A stretch of DNA of 64,000 nucleotides from Liolophura sinensis (GCF_032854445.1 NC_088306.1:25081764-25145763), one strand, 5' to 3'. Positions 23,244 through 36,579 are shown, counted from the stretch's first letter. Notes: generated by a model from the letters alone, not told the origin. Program-made: numbers and translations.

Positions 23244-24207
23244 ATGAGTCATAAATGAGGCGTAACATTCCGAAACTTAGCATGTTATATACGGGTATTT
23301 CAGATTTCTTACTCAAGTGGATTAAAATAAATGAAAGCGTTAATTAAAGTTGCATGGTTAAAAAAAATTTTGTGAACAAAACCAACATACCTGGGAAAGG
23401 TTTAATTTGTTTTTGATGTATTTCTGACTTGCGCCCGAGATAATCGATCGGAATTTCTTGATTATTAATGTCTTTGAAAATAAATCAGTTTTAAATTAAA
23501 TGACAAACCTAAAAATACATTACTCACATGTATGATTGGACATGTTCCACTAGAGTTGCTTATTTAAAACAACTACCATATCGATCAACAAATCGCGAGA
23601 TGTAAAATTGGGTTGATTATCTCGAGAGCACCGGATTTTAAGGAAGTTCCCGTTAGCACAACCCACAAAGATTTGATTTTAAAGATCTCCGATATGTTTC
23701 TAAAACAAGAATAGTTTGGTGAAGCTTCTTCCATATCAAGAATGTCTTTTTTTAACAATGCCACTTTCACAGGTCGTGTCAATAGGATACAACCAACTGC
23801 ATTTAAAATAGAGGTTTGGCAGAGTTATCTCCCATTAGCCATCAAATAGTCAATATACGCTTGACCCGATTTTTTTTCTTCCACATCTTGCGTTTAAAGT
23901 CTGTGTGCACCACGTTTCAGAAACGCCCATATATGTAATGAATTAAGCAACAATCAGCCGACAAATCAGTCTTTTAATCAATTTAATCCATACGTATATA
24001 TCCAGTTACTGACAAAGTCATGCTTCATGCCAAAAAAATGACGGTTTCCTGCCGGATCTGTCGGATTTACTCCATCTATCTGTTGTTGCATAACGGAAGT
24101 AGTACTGAACATGACGCATGTGTCAATTAAACAGGTAAATAATCTTATACCTAAGCAAAAAATGTTAACTTCAAAGTATAGGAAGTTCTTAATGAATAAA
24201 GTCTAAA

Positions 24208-24300
24208 ATAAAGTCATAAGCACTCATAAATAAGGTCATAAATACTCATAAATAAGGTCATAAATACTCATAAATAAAGTCATACATAAATAATAAAATA
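24208..24300. repeat. ~24-bp tandem repeat, AT-rich
   Basis: Three to four units of AAGGTCATAAATACTCATAAAT with small changes. From 23244 to 24207 I see no gene. The 24301-25406 stretch has only short frames; the 80-codon one at 24665-24907 is unrecognised. Confidence 0.75.
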
Positions 24301-25406
24301 TATGAATACATAAAGTAAAGATTTTCATAATTAAAAAAAAAAACAATTGTTAACTTTATGTCCCATTATAATTTATGTACCGGTACTTGTTTTTATTTTC
24401 CGTAGCACAACAAAAACGAAAAAGAAAGGATAGTTAAAGGTCCAAATGTTATTCACTCGCTTTTAAGAGCTCAAAAGACAAATGATGACCTCAAATTGTA
24501 CCCTGATCATTATAAAGATGACTATGTATCATGCAAATATTTATTATTTTAGACTCATAAATGATTGATTGTTATATTTCATTCACTTCCATGCTGTTTT
24601 GCCTGGATGTAAATACAATCCAATGCATTTGACGCCTTTACGTCAAATTAGATGACTGCTCTTTTTGTTCAGGTCATCAATTTGTAGAGCTCAAAATGCG
24701 GAAGATTTTGATCCTAAAAATAGCTTCGTGATTCGCCATGGGCTCATTATAAACCCGATACCGGCACGCGTTAACCGTATAGGCGCTTCGATTTGTTTAC
24801 CTTCTACTGATCATTACCCTCCTAGAATGTGCTTCCACGGAGCGATTACAGCTGATAAATGTGACACAGTTTCAATTACACCGCCAGTAACCCTACTCCC
24901 ACAATAAGTAGCCGAAGTCGTCGTGGTTTTGAGGTGTAGGCCGATCAATTACAACAAGTGCACGCTTGACCGCACGAAATGAGTTCTACCATGAGTTGTC
25001 GCCATGTTGAACTATTTTTATCTCCGAGTTTGAGGTATTCCGATCCAGTAGTAATCATATTGCCTGATAAAATGTTTGGTGGCAGTGTGGTTGATAGTTA
25101 CAGTAGCTTACTGTGTGTATATAAGTGCATGACAAGTGTCAATCTGGGATCCATATAGGCCGTATTGTACAGTTGTCTAAAACTGAAACTGAAATTGCTA
25201 CATTAAGATCACTCTTATGTTTTTCTTCATTGGTAGCTAAAACTGCTTAGCTCCATACTGATCGCCAACTAAATTGTTCTTGACATATACAACATGTAGT
25301 TCCTTGGAAACACCAGTTACCACTGATCCAGTGCGCATGGTGTTCGTTTCCGAGATTGCGTTGAATGAAATCGCGTCGGAATTCGTCCAGCTCTACCGAA
25401 GGTGAA

Positions 25407-25420
25407 GTGCCATCTAGTGG
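25407..25420 (-). promoter_or_regulatory. CTCF-like core motif
   Basis: The minus strand reads CCACTAGATGGCAC, an exact fit to the degenerate CTCF core CCASYAGRKGGCRS. A weaker related sequence is near 25666. It lies 3.8 kb upstream of ATP6AP2 exon 1. Function is inferred from the motif only. Confidence 0.35.
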
Positions 25421-25956
25421 TCGGCAGTTTCCGGATCAATACTTTCTGTTGGCGTTAAGTTCAGTAGGATAGACAGGGTCACCGTGACCTTCGCGGAGAA
25501 GAAGACAGTAAACAAGCGCTAGTGGATATTAGGATAAACAAGTTCAGCTGGAAATCATTCAAGTACATAGATATATATATATTTAAATATAGTCATAGCT
25601 GAATCGAAATCACAGTAGTGTGCAGCCACAAAACGGGAAAGAAATACGAATATCTAGGTCGAATATGCCATCTAGGAGGTGACAAACTGCTAGATACGTG
25701 TAGGTGTACATGTATGTTGGCAATTGCTGGGTTTTAATTGTATCTTGGACAATCCAGACAGCCAGGCCGCGAGTGTTTGAATTCTAGGTCAGTGTCACGT
25801 GATTCACTGTAGGCCCTATTGCAAAATATTTCGAAACACGCTCATTTGTTTGTCATATACATATATACATGTATCAGTGAAGAGGACCGGACGGAGGCGT
25901 AATTTGCCGAAGAACGTGCATATACGGGACAGTATACGTCTGATTAATATGAAAAA

Positions 25957-26088
25957 AACCTGCGGATGGTCGTGGGTTTCCGCCGGGTTGTGCCCGGTTT
26001 CCACCCACCATAATGCTGGCCGCCGTCGTATAAGTGAAATATTCTTGAGTACGGCGTAAAACACCAATCAAATAAATAAATAAATAAT
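25957..26088 (+). mobile_element. SINE-1 fragment, 5' truncated
   Basis: Starts at ACCTGCGGATGGTCGTGG and is intact to ACACCAATCAAATAAATAAA. Well preserved, hence probably young. Confidence 0.87.
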
Positions 26089-27867
26089 ATGAAAAATGTG
26101 ATATACTTACATATAATGACCAATTGCCTTTGACCATAATTTAATTGTTGAAATCGAAAGCTGTTTATTATAGAAGTCGAATCAAACCTGATCATGAACG
26201 CTCGAGTATTTTTTTTTATGTTTTTAATGATAAACGGCCAATATATACCAATAAACATGCACTTACCAGGCTGATAAAAATAAAGCCCAGGAACCCAAGA
26301 TTAATTCTGTTGAGAATGATTTTCAGTCAGACATATCGGTATTAATAACCTACTGTAGGCACATTTTATGTATTTTGTGCATTTGCCATGCAATGAGAGT
26401 TTATTCTGATCATAAGCGCGCATGCGTAAATATTGTACACTTGACCGGTGAGTAATGAGCCAACAGTCCAGATTACGCACAACATTTGTCTGTCAGGCGT
26501 GGTTTTATAGCGACAAACTATAGACTAAACACAATGGATGGATCCGACACAACCGATATCCCACCACCACTTCTTGTGGCAATGCTGTTTTTTATTCATT
26601 CCCGGTCATGACGTCACAGAAACATTAAACATTGTAACCAGTGTGTGGGACACCCGGTTGACCTATTTGTAATGCTGCTTATGATTGGTCAATTTCGTGT
26701 TCTTGATCGACAGTTCGGAACGATCTATTTGACACCGTGAGACAAATGAGGACATTTGTATGTATGAGACATGATTGTACTCGTACATTGTTATAATACA
26801 TTATATATACGAACAGATTTCAGACCAAAAAACGATTTCTACCAAGGGGTTACCACATACAAAAACATCATCAATTACGCTTCTGTGCGATCACGTGAGA
26901 TCTTATTTTGTGTAAATTGAGGACATAGTGAAAAAAACACGTGTCACGACATTCAACCAGCTCGCTATACTAGCAAATAGCGAAGCTAAATGCGGACTGT
27001 ATATGTGTGTTGAGACGATAAGCTTGTTGATGGTGTTTCATATTTTGAATTGAAATATTTATTCAGTAAACTTCATTTGTGTTATGACAAGAGTCTGAGG
27101 CCATAAACTATAATCTATGTTTTATCTGAAGGTCAAACTTGGGAAAATGATTCTTAATACGCTGACGCTCTTAATCACTGCATTTTACAGGATTATATAA
27201 ATTATATAAGAATACTAGAAATCCACAAATCCATTGAAATCTAAAGTTCCGGGATACAATAATGTAAACATTGTTTACGCAGTGACCCGACTTAAAACAT
27301 TCGTTTTGTTGTAAAATGTCCAATACATTTAGCAAAGCGTCTCTTCAATTTGAAACGTTTTTCCGAAGGTTCATTTTTGGGTCACGTCAGTTAATACTCT
27401 GAACAATGTATAAGTTATGTATAAAACCAAATTATTATAGTTCAGCTCCCGGCGTCAAAAAAATAAAAATTATGTAATAACCGAAAGCAAAATGAAACAA
27501 TGAAGTAAAATGAAATGATATAAAATGAATAAAAGTGAATCTTGGATAGAGGATTGAAGAGATTACTCCACTAACGGATTTGCTAAATCAGTTCCAAATA
27601 TTATAGTCCTGTGGAGTCTGCGCAATAGGTTTTATGAGTCCGAGCATAACTCATTTCCGCTCGTGGACGTTATGCTCAGCACGCACGCTTGTAACTCTTT
27701 CAGTAGCTGATTAGGAATCGATAAATCTGTTTTATAGTTATTGATTAATCTGCATGTGGAATGGAGGCCTATGAAACACTGTAGGCCTAAAGCCGAAGTA
27801 TTGAACTTAGGCGTATCAAAATAAGAAATCATCTCTTTTCTGATGCGTCTACAGTTCTACAGTTCTA
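26089..27867. other. Unannotated intergenic stretch
   Basis: No gene recognised. One palindromic TGACGTCA (CRE-type) sits at 26609-26616. A direct triplication of TTCTACAG lies just before 27870. Confidence 0.4.
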
Positions 27868-28106
27868 CAGATCCAGGATCAATCCTTGGTAGGGTGAAAG
27901 CTAAGACCTTAAAAGAGGAAGTTGTAGCTTCCGCGCTTGGCGTTCAGTATTAAGGGGATAGTGTAACGACCGGTTTGACCCGTATGATTATATTACTGCT
28001 GGGGCGGGGTGGCTTACTTCCCTTCGGTAAGTCGTCTCAGTGAAGCAGCACTAGATTAAAGAACGGTGGAAATCCGTCCTGCAGCAAGGAGGCACATTAC
28101 AATAAA
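27868..28106 (+). mobile_element. SINE-2 copy (second tRNA-derived family), body
   Basis: Begins within a B-box-like GATCCAGGATCAATCCTTGG. It continues CTAAGACCTTAAAAGAGGAA, GGGCGGGGTGGCTTACTTCC, GAAGCAGCACTAGATTAAAG and ends GCAAGGAGGCACATTAC. It has no similarity to SINE-1. Related heads are at 36580-36672 and 57643-57757. Confidence 0.65.
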
Positions 28107-28154
28107 TTTAATTTATTTGATTGGTATTTTTAAGCCGTACTCAAGAATATTTCA
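28107..28154 (-). mobile_element. SINE-1 3' end fragment
   Basis: Only the tail and about 35 bp of body remain (TTGATTGGTATTTTTAAGCC, CTCAAGAATATTTCA). It directly abuts the SINE-2 end. Confidence 0.75.
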
Positions 28155-28708
28155 GGTACACTCTTATTTTTAATGGTGCTGACAGGCAGTACACTTACTA
28201 AAAACACCGTTTTTATCCACAAAACACCGTTTAAAGGTGTATTAATAGGGTGTTCACATGATATGGATATGAAATGCAGCGTGAATATGCTCTTTGTAAA
28301 TATTTTCGGGTGTGACTTTTTAAATGGGCGTTCGAAGAGTATGAATCAAGCTGTGGTTGCTCTTATATTATATCCCAAGTTATTTTTCTCATAGCTTGGC
28401 TACACGAATGCTTTCTTTTAGAACATAGGTTGGTGGAATATATTATTCTCTGTCATATCGATTTCATCATGTCTACATTAGTTTATGAATCACATCAGTC
28501 ATGTAATTAAATATATGATTTGTTAGTCCATGTGACACGTATACTGATACACTAAAATAGGGATACAGAATATAGATGATTTGCAATTGCAGCCATCTTT
28601 GAGGTAAGTTTGCGTATATGGCCCATCGTATGCCCTAACCAGCTAAGAGCCTCTAGCTTATAACACCTCTGACAATAGACATCCAAGGGGCACTGCTCAA
28701 TCTTACAT

Positions 28709-28738
28709 CAAGATATATGCATATAAACATATATCTTG
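28709..28738. repeat. Short perfect hairpin
   Basis: CAAGATATATG and CATATATCTTG form an 11-bp stem with an 8-base loop. No flanking T-run or gene suggests a role. Confidence 0.45.
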
Positions 28739-29057
28739 GTGTCACAACGGTGTTGACCTTTCAGTGAAATTATAAAGGTGTCTATCTATGAAGGCCATTA
28801 ACTGGGAGCAGACACCCTTTCGATACTTCAATAAATTTCGAGCACTGTATCTGCAGTGTTATAAAAGTGTCACCCTGGAGTTGAAGGGTATTGATACCCT
28901 TTTTACCCCTTAGAAAAGCCAGTGTGTAGCTGTTGCATTGTAAAAGAGGGCTACACCTAGGTGCTGAACGCTGAAATAAAATGTTCATAACTTAAATCCT
29001 TGATAAGGTGCAAACCTGATACATGTACCGAACATAGTGCGATACAGCATTTGTGTA

Positions 29058-29365
29058 AATTTATTTATTTTTTTGGTTGATGTTTTTCGCCGTACTCAAG
29101 AATATTTCACTTATACCATGGCGGCCAGTATTATGGTGGGAGGAAACCAGGCAGAGCCCGGAGGAAACCTACGACCATCCACACGTTGCTGACCCATTTG
29201 TATAAAAGACTGGTCACTGATCACTTGGTGAGCACTATTGAAATTGTTAATTAGAATCGCTATTTAAGATAATATAGGAGCAAAAGTTGTTTCCTCTGCT
29301 GGATTTTTGTTTTTGTATATAGCCATTCCACGTAAAAATACACCATTGGACTACTGGAATGACAT
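29058..29365 (-). mobile_element. Composite SINE-1 copy B with ~155-bp module, inverted
   Basis: SINE-1 body on the minus strand, joined near 29190 to the module at about 29191-29351. The module matches 22937-23092 with only a few differences, including TCCAGCAGAGGAAAC and AAGTGATCAGTGACCAGTCT. The two copies lie about 6 kb apart in opposite orientation. Confidence 0.78.
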
Positions 29366-31100
29366 TAATTCACTTCAAAGTAAAAAAAAAAAAACAGTTA
29401 GATTTAGCCATGGAGCGTTTTACCGGACCTGGTTGGATTAAGGGACAAACTAGCCCTTTAAAGTGAGAGCACGAATTTAAAAACCCATATAGACAATGTG
29501 CGCCTCGATTTATAGATCAATTCTTTAATTGTCCCCCTTGCAAAGAACTCTCCTGAAGATAAACCTTGGCAAGGTAAAACGAGAAGGCCCTACGTGTACA
29601 GAACGTCTGTCATGTGTCTGCCATAGGCGCGACATATATACTTTTTCTGATTTATGCATGTATTATTGTTTCTAAGAGATCGGGGGTTATTTTTGCCCAT
29701 TTATATCGACTAATTCATAACGATGCCTTGGCGGAAGTTTTGACCAAAACTAGCGGGGGTTTTGACTTGCACTCCAGTTGAATGGTGTATAAGTACAGTC
29801 GAGCCATAAAGACACACTGGGTTTAAACCCCTGATCAAACGATCTTTGATGAATCTCTGGATTTCAGTAAAATTAAACATATGTTAAAAGCATCGGTTCA
29901 CACAGTATACGATCACATGCAAAGTTTTCAGGGAGTTGTTCTTATCGGCATACTGTTTGGAACTGATCATGCAACCATATGCATGATCGTGCTATTTAAA
30001 TGGCTGCTGTTCGCTGTATGTTGAGCTACATGCTTTGTAGACGTGACACGAATATGACCATCTCCATCTAAAATATCTTGGTTACAGAAAAAAACACTGG
30101 TGCGTGTTTAGTGCAAGTTTGTATACGTGCACGTTTTCACGTGCGCCTGAAGCATTCGACTGCATGGTATCTGTCAGCGCGTCAGACTGACACGGAATAT
30201 TGAGATGTCTTTAAAAATGTCACGGTATGTTTCGTCTGTCTTGGTAAACTTATATGTTAACCTAGGTATATAATATAATGGAATAGTATATGGTCGTTTC
30301 TAGGTCACAGGCGGTTCTGTCGGCTTTGTAAATCAGTGTCCAACCATTCATACAAACTATGTCGCATTCTCAATCCCTGTTTTTTCACTCCCTATGCAGA
30401 AATGGTCAAACCGGCTTGTCTCACATTGGATGGTATAATATATGAGAGCAAAATAAAGCTTTACAATGAGTTGTTTCTTTACTTTCAGCTGCTGAATACA
30501 TTTTTCTGATTTAAAACTTCGCTTGAACGTAAACTCAAATCTGTCTAACTTCGTTTTCTCTGTACGCAAGAATGCGCTGGATTACCATATATACACAGTG
30601 CAATCCGAGACTCTAATCAGGCTAACAGTACGCCTGTGATAACTTGCTTCACCCATGTTGCGACATGCGGCCTTTAACAGCGATGTATACCCTGTATACG
30701 TATTCAAGCACACGTTTTACCTAACGCGCACCGGTACAGCATCCTTATATTGTTCAACGTACGTCCATGTGTTAACCAGGTGTCGGTTGACGCAAAGCAA
30801 AAAATACACGTATTACAAACACTTCTATAGCGTGTGTATACTGATATTCTAACCCAACCGCATTTTGTTAGCTTCCTATACTTCACGGAACGAGTGGGGA
30901 AACCCTATGGGTACAATTCCCCGTATTCACGTCTTGCGCGTTGCAAAGTAAATCACGTATAGGCTTCCCTGGCTAGCCCGGGTCAATCGTCTTTTTGTAC
31001 GTGCGTCAGTGGAAAGTCTACAATAAGCGAGAAGAATACAAACAATGTCTGGCTTATGGATAGCTCGCACTGGTTCTCACTGTGGGGCCATACTCCTGGG
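29366..31100. other. Unannotated intergenic stretch
   Basis: Nothing recognised. Only short frames on both strands, none with motifs or splice context. Confidence 0.4.
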
Positions 31101-31432
31101 TCATACTCCTTACAGCGAATGTGCCGCTCTTTGCCTTTCGCTTTACATCACTGCCACCACTGGTACATTTCGTACAGAAAGCTTCAACAACGTCGAGGTC
31201 ACTAGAGTCACTGGGATGAGGCAGGGAGTGATGTCAGAAAACAATAAAACAATCCGTATCAGCCTTTGTCTCTAACAATACTTCATACACATGCATTCTC
31301 TTTATTTAGAGTATGTACAACATGATTCTACGCAAAACCTAAAGCAATTTTATTGATGAAGGCTGCTTAAACAGTTTCGCGTGCGGACAGGCGTGATGAG
31401 GTTAAGCCTAAACAAACCTACCTGTAAAATCT
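31101..31432 (+). repeat. Dispersed repeat A, copy 1
   Basis: About 330 bp matching 33191-33490 in inverse orientation. Shared segments include GATGAGGCAGG..GTGATGTCAGAAAA, CAATTTTATTGATGAA and AAGCCTAAACAA. A 76-codon frame covers part of it, but the alignment has frameshifting indels. Confidence 0.7.
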
Positions 31433-31627
31433 TGTAGCTGAAATGATGTAAAAGTTATTGCATTGTCGGCAGCAATGGCTACTCGTTATGTAACACTATT
31501 ACATTACGAATAGGAAGTGTTCCCTAAAGTGTAACCATTTTCTGCTTTGCACCATGGGTATTGCTTACTCATTTTGCGCCTAATATGTAATATAATTCTG
31601 CACAAATATATTTGTGAAAAGAGAACC

Positions 31628-31705
31628 CGGTTCACGGATGAGCTGACTTATCTGTACACAACCGGTTCACGGATGAGCTGACGTATCTGTTCACAAACTG
31701 GCATT
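31628..31705. repeat. Direct duplication of ~39 bp
   Basis: CCGGTTCACGGATGAGCTGA occurs twice in tandem, followed by near-identical TATCTGTxCACAA. It is a local two-unit repeat. Confidence 0.75.
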
Positions 31706-32680
31706 TGCTGCTACATTGGTACGGATGCCGGGTTCTCGCTGGTTCCGTTGTCTACATGGCGACACACACACCACTATAATCCACAACGAATGTAATCCCA
31801 TGTATTTTTAGATATATTTTCTTTTCCTCCCTTGGGCTGCCTTTTTTTCTGCCTGGTAAGTAGCATCATTTTATAGCTAGAGACTTCAAGGTTTCATTCC
31901 GGTTATAAATTTGTCCATCTGCCGCTAACAGAAACCTGGCGAAGGGCGGGTCATGCTGCCCTCTGTCCTATGCGAAGTGTATCCATGTACGCGTATTTTA
32001 CGTACATATAATACTAGAGATCTTATCCGGCGATTATCCATGGTTCGGCACTAATACATGTGCATGTACTTTCGTGAATTTGCTCAAGCATAAACAGGAA
32101 GTCCAAACTGGTTGATTTTGTAGTAATCAATGTAACTAGCCCTTGTGTTGTCAAGACTTGTTGATGGTGGACATAAGACATGAATGAAGACGTGTTCATC
32201 ATTGATACCACGGTGCAGTGCTCAGAAGTATATACTAGTTAAGCATACCCATAGTGTAATACATTTTGCATATTACTACGGTATTACAACTATTATTATG
32301 CTATTTAAAATCGTTAAAGCTTGACATTTGCTGTTGAAGACACAAATAAAACGTGGTATATATAATACCCATTGATTTTAATGCGAGTAAAAAAAAACTT
32401 TCATATATTTGTGGTTAACAGGACATTTTAATGACAATAAAACGTGTGGCCATTCAACGTATCATCGACGGTGCCATCATTTATTTACCATCATTTGACA
32501 TTTTATGTCGGTGAAAATACTCCTGCCGTTAACAGAAACTTGATCTGGCGTCCATATGTTTGCAGTGATAAAAAAGAGCAACGAAAACACGTGTGTCACG
32601 TTGTTCTGCTTTCGGACTAAATAAACCTATTGTGCTATGTTACTCGTCAGATATTCTCTGCGTTTCACCTTTATTTCTTG

Positions 32681-32904
32681 GCCCAGGAGTCTCTCACCAA
32701 TGCGGTCGCTGTGAGTTCAAGTCCAGCTCATGCTGGCTTCCTCTCTGGCCGTACGTGGGAAGTTCTGTCAGCAACCTGCGGATGGTCGTGGGTTTCAACC
32801 GGGCTCTGCCCGGTTTTCACCCACCATAATGCTGGCCGCCGTCGTATAAGTGAAATATTCTTGAGTGCGGCGTAAAACACCAATCAAATAAATAAATAAA
32901 TTTA
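32681..32904 (+). mobile_element. SINE-1, nearly full length
   Basis: It keeps the B-box region GAGTTCAAGTCCAGCTCATG, the whole body and the AAATAAATAAAT tail. Only the A-box end is lost. Long frames on the plus strand here are SINE-derived. Confidence 0.88.
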
Positions 32905-33092
32905 TTTCTTGGTGTTTCTTTCTGTTTTTTTTTTTCAGTTCACTTACTTTTAGGTATTCATGTCGCGTGCAAGAGCGGCGTGTTACTTAGTCATGCTTAT
33001 GCTTTAGGCAGTAAAATCACGTCTAGTAACAATGAACAGGCTATACACACGTTTTCACGTAAACCTTCGTCCGGCATTCTGCAGGGGACAGT

Positions 33093-33158
33093 AAATGTTA
33101 TACTCCTGACAGCACATGCGTCGCTCTGTACCTTTCGCGTTACATCACTGCCAAAAGT
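33093..33158 (+). repeat. Dispersed repeat A, terminal fragment
   Basis: TCGCTCTGTACCTTTCGCGT and its surroundings match the start of repeat A copy 1. They also face the start of the inverted copy at 33191-33490, making a head-to-head foldback. Confidence 0.55.
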
Positions 33159-33190
33159 AGGTAGGTCTGGCCTTTGGAGACTGTGAGACA

Positions 33191-33490
33191 CAGGTAGTCT
33201 TGTTTAGGCTTAATCTCATCAAGCTTGTCCTCACACGGAGCAGCATTCATCAATAAAATTGTTTTAGATTTTGGTTAAAATCATATTTTGCATACCCTAG
33301 ACGAAGAAAGTATTGTTATAGACAAAGGTTGAGACGGATTATTTGTGTTTTCTGACATCACTTCCTGCCTCATCACCGTGACCCCAGTGACTTCGGCGTT
33401 GTTGAAGATTTCTGTACAAAATTTACTAGTAATGGCAGAGACGTAAAGAGAAATATACAGAGCGACGTATCGACTGTAAGGAGTGTGAAT
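33191..33490 (-). repeat. Dispersed repeat A, copy 2 (inverted)
   Basis: Reads on the minus strand from CACTCCTTACAGTCG through GATGAGGCAGGAAGTGATGT to AAGCCTAAACAAGACTACCT. Repeat A has no poly-A and no coding sense that survives comparison. Confidence 0.7.
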
Positions 33491-36345
33491 AAATGCACTA
33501 TTAGGGCTTGCGCAATAAATCATGTGTAAAAAAAACTGTTACTTCACAACGAACACGTATGTTCTGTGATTACTGCAGTCACTCTTACATCTGTGTACAC
33601 GGCTTCACGGGCACTGACTGGCTAAGCTGTATAAAGGGTTGGTTTTGCGTTGGTCTCTTCGAAGCTATGGACACTGACTAGCCCTATACAAGCCTCCACC
33701 TTCGGCGTATCCGTACGACATTTCATTGCTTGTCCTGGAGAAGTGGAAGTGTTCGCACCTTTAGGAGAAACTCATCGTGGTTCTGTTACAAAGGTACAGA
33801 GCTAAACATATATACAGGCGACAACTTTGGCGGTTTCACCGTCCTTCCCTAGCAGCCTGTTAGCCTCGAAGATCAGCGCGCCACGTCAAAACAAAACCAT
33901 TAAGCTATAATGGCTTAAATGGTAAATGGTACTAGTAACTGGCATGGCCACGCCGGAACGTGAACAAATATAGAGAGGTAGACTAAAATCGAACTATGGC
34001 TAGTTCGCCATCGACCATATGAATCGAGAGATGTATCGTTAAGTACCTAAGAAAAGTCAGCGGTTTTCTGGCGTTTAAATAAAGGGTATGATGTTAAAGA
34101 AGCAAACAAATGAATCAAAGAATCTGTCAACCAACCAATCAACTACTGAGTCAGTGAATGAAGCTATCATTCAATCCATTCGTCAATAGATGGATTAAAT
34201 GGGCAATATGACAATACTGTGCTGTTTCATCTCATTAACACTGCTATTTCCACAGCCTTTACTCAATCAATCAATCAATGCATCAATCGATAAAAGCCTT
34301 CAATGTAATAACAGAATGCAACGGCACTGTTTTATCTGATTAACAATGCTATATCTCAACAGCATTTGTGTATTGTGACATTAGGTCTGGCCTACACATG
34401 GTTTACAGAACACAGTAATGTCCATCTCCGCTAATTGCTCGCATCAGTGGAAGTGTTTAATGAACGCTTGAGCGCGTGCAGTGCTATCCTCGCGTTACAA
34501 TTCACTGACCTCAGGTTAGAATGTGACCGGCAACCCTAGGGTGATCAGCAAATTTGATTACCCCTCACGGTAGTAGCACCCATTAGGTATAGAACGTGTT
34601 GTATCGAGTGTGGTAAGTCACGTGAACCATCGTGCAAACGTCTTTCAGTTGTTTTATCTCTCTGAGTGCGAAACTAACGCGGTTTGAAGCCAACAACAGT
34701 AGGATTACAATACAATGTTTGTGCGTGGCGAGCTGATTGTTTCTGTGTCGTACGCGACGCCCGTCGGGACAAGAGAATCACCCACGGCGTTCCAACAAAG
34801 AGTTTCTTCAAAACCATAGTTCTTTTTACATGTACAATTTTCAGATCAATACTGCCATGTTTGAATTAGAACCTCGCTTATAGATGTACGTACAATAGTT
34901 GTACAGCGACGCCAATGATGCTTTACCTGGAGAAAACATTTTATTATAGCATTGCTGAAGTTTGAAGTAGCTGGAGTAGGAAGCCAACCGAAACAATCTG
35001 GTTGTACAAAACATCCTGTATTGTGCTAGAAACATAAAGGATCAACCATTATCAATGCATTCTATGTTGCTTTTCACTCTCTAGTACTATAGAGTTTTAC
35101 TGCATACACACTCTGGAGCACTGTCTCGCTGAGCCATCATGAAACATCCTGAGGGAAGGCTACACCATATTGTCCTTTGGACTGTCGTCAAGGTAATGTC
35201 CAAGGTTAAAAGACAGGCTGTCAGAAATTTGACTGACTGACACCTCGAATGACAGACCGATTTAATGAGCTGCATATCGCAGCTGTAAGTCTCCAGACGA
35301 GTGGGCGACTTACGTCGATTAACGACAACAGACTTACAGTGATTCCATTCTAAGTAAATGTGTGTCATAGCGATGGGCTGTACATATTTTGCGTCAGTCA
35401 TGGCCATCGCTCTATCATCCCTGACAAACAGCACTGAGGTGACCAAACGACATTTAAAACTTCCGAATGCGCAGCTACGATCCGCACAAGGTGTTCTCTA
35501 GCGATTGAGGCGAATTTCTGCCATGATCCAAAACTAATCTCAGCCTGCCTACTTTTGGAGACTGAACATTTTTGAAACATTTTGAAATATTGTTCGGCGG
35601 AAACGGAATCAAAGAGCTGGAAAGCCTATAAAAACCGTGAGGTTTTGCTGGCCTTTTGTAGATCTGCAAAGATACCTAGCAGACTGCATATTTAAATTCA
35701 TTACAAATATACGAGGACGAGGTTTCATGCTAAATGGTGAACCTGGTAAACCATTTGCCAAGAATATCACACTGTCGTCACCGCTCTGGTTTTACTCTCT
35801 ATGTTGTTGTCTTTTATACGGGATTATACTGGAAGACTAAGTCATCCCGAAATCATTTACCAGATTTTTCTCTTAGTATGTCAAAAAAAAGCTGAATGAA
35901 AAAATGCAGTCAACAAGACATCTGTGGACAGGTTGACAATAACTGAGTAAGTTCATGTCTCATGTCTTCAGTACACTCCCGTGTGCTATAATTAACTCAC
36001 AGTGGAATGTGCCATTTTGTGCTCTGCTATCCTTCTCACATGGAAATTCTACACGCCTTCACCGACTAATCGATGGAAAATCACATGACGGAGAGCATGA
36101 CATGTCACGGTTAAAAACAAGAACAGGACGGCAGTCGTCAACAACCGTTGTCCAGATGGTCACTGACGAAGGCTTGTCAAATGGGACATGCAGTCACCAT
36201 TACCCGATTTGCAGACGTCTTTAAATCAATGAACACGACATATGCCAGTTTTTTCCCCAGAATTGATTTCTTATAGATAATAATATGTATATTTCGTCAT
36301 GCCTCGCTGACCATTATATCTGAAGATCAGGTCATGATTTTAGTC
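33491..36345. other. Unannotated intergenic stretch
   Basis: No gene recognised in 2.9 kb. Minus-strand frames of 60-119 codons at 35087-35669 overlap one another in different frames and have no motif. Confidence 0.4.
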
Positions 36346-36385
36346 GAGGGCGCCTCCGTGGCTCAGTCGATTAGCATGCTAGCTT
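36346..36385 (+). mobile_element. SINE-1 tRNA-like head only
   Basis: GCGCCTCCGTGGCTCAGTCG then ATTAGCATGCTAGC is the A-box end of SINE-1. It breaks into AAACTTCCTCTTTTAAATAT, a minus-strand piece of SINE-2. Confidence 0.7.
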
Positions 36386-36579
36386 AAAACTTCCTCTTTT
36401 AAATATAAGCGTCATGTCCGACATTCATATACCATTCGTAGTCCGTAAAAGGCGTTCCAAGTCGATAATCGCAAGATCCATTTCCACAACAACGTTTAAC
36501 ACTAACTCCCAAAGACAGAGGTATGTAAGAAATTATACAAATAAGAAATAAAGCCGGTAACACACAAGAGAGAAGCGGT

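Noticed and set aside
24665-24907. Possible 80-codon exon
   Set aside because: No recognisable domain, no clear splice partner, and no neighbouring exons in the same style.
32630-32875. Frames with a shared C-terminus (HHNAGRRRISEIFLS) at several loci
   Set aside because: They are translations of the SINE-1 body, as at 2261-2458, 16880-17125 and 25799-26059.
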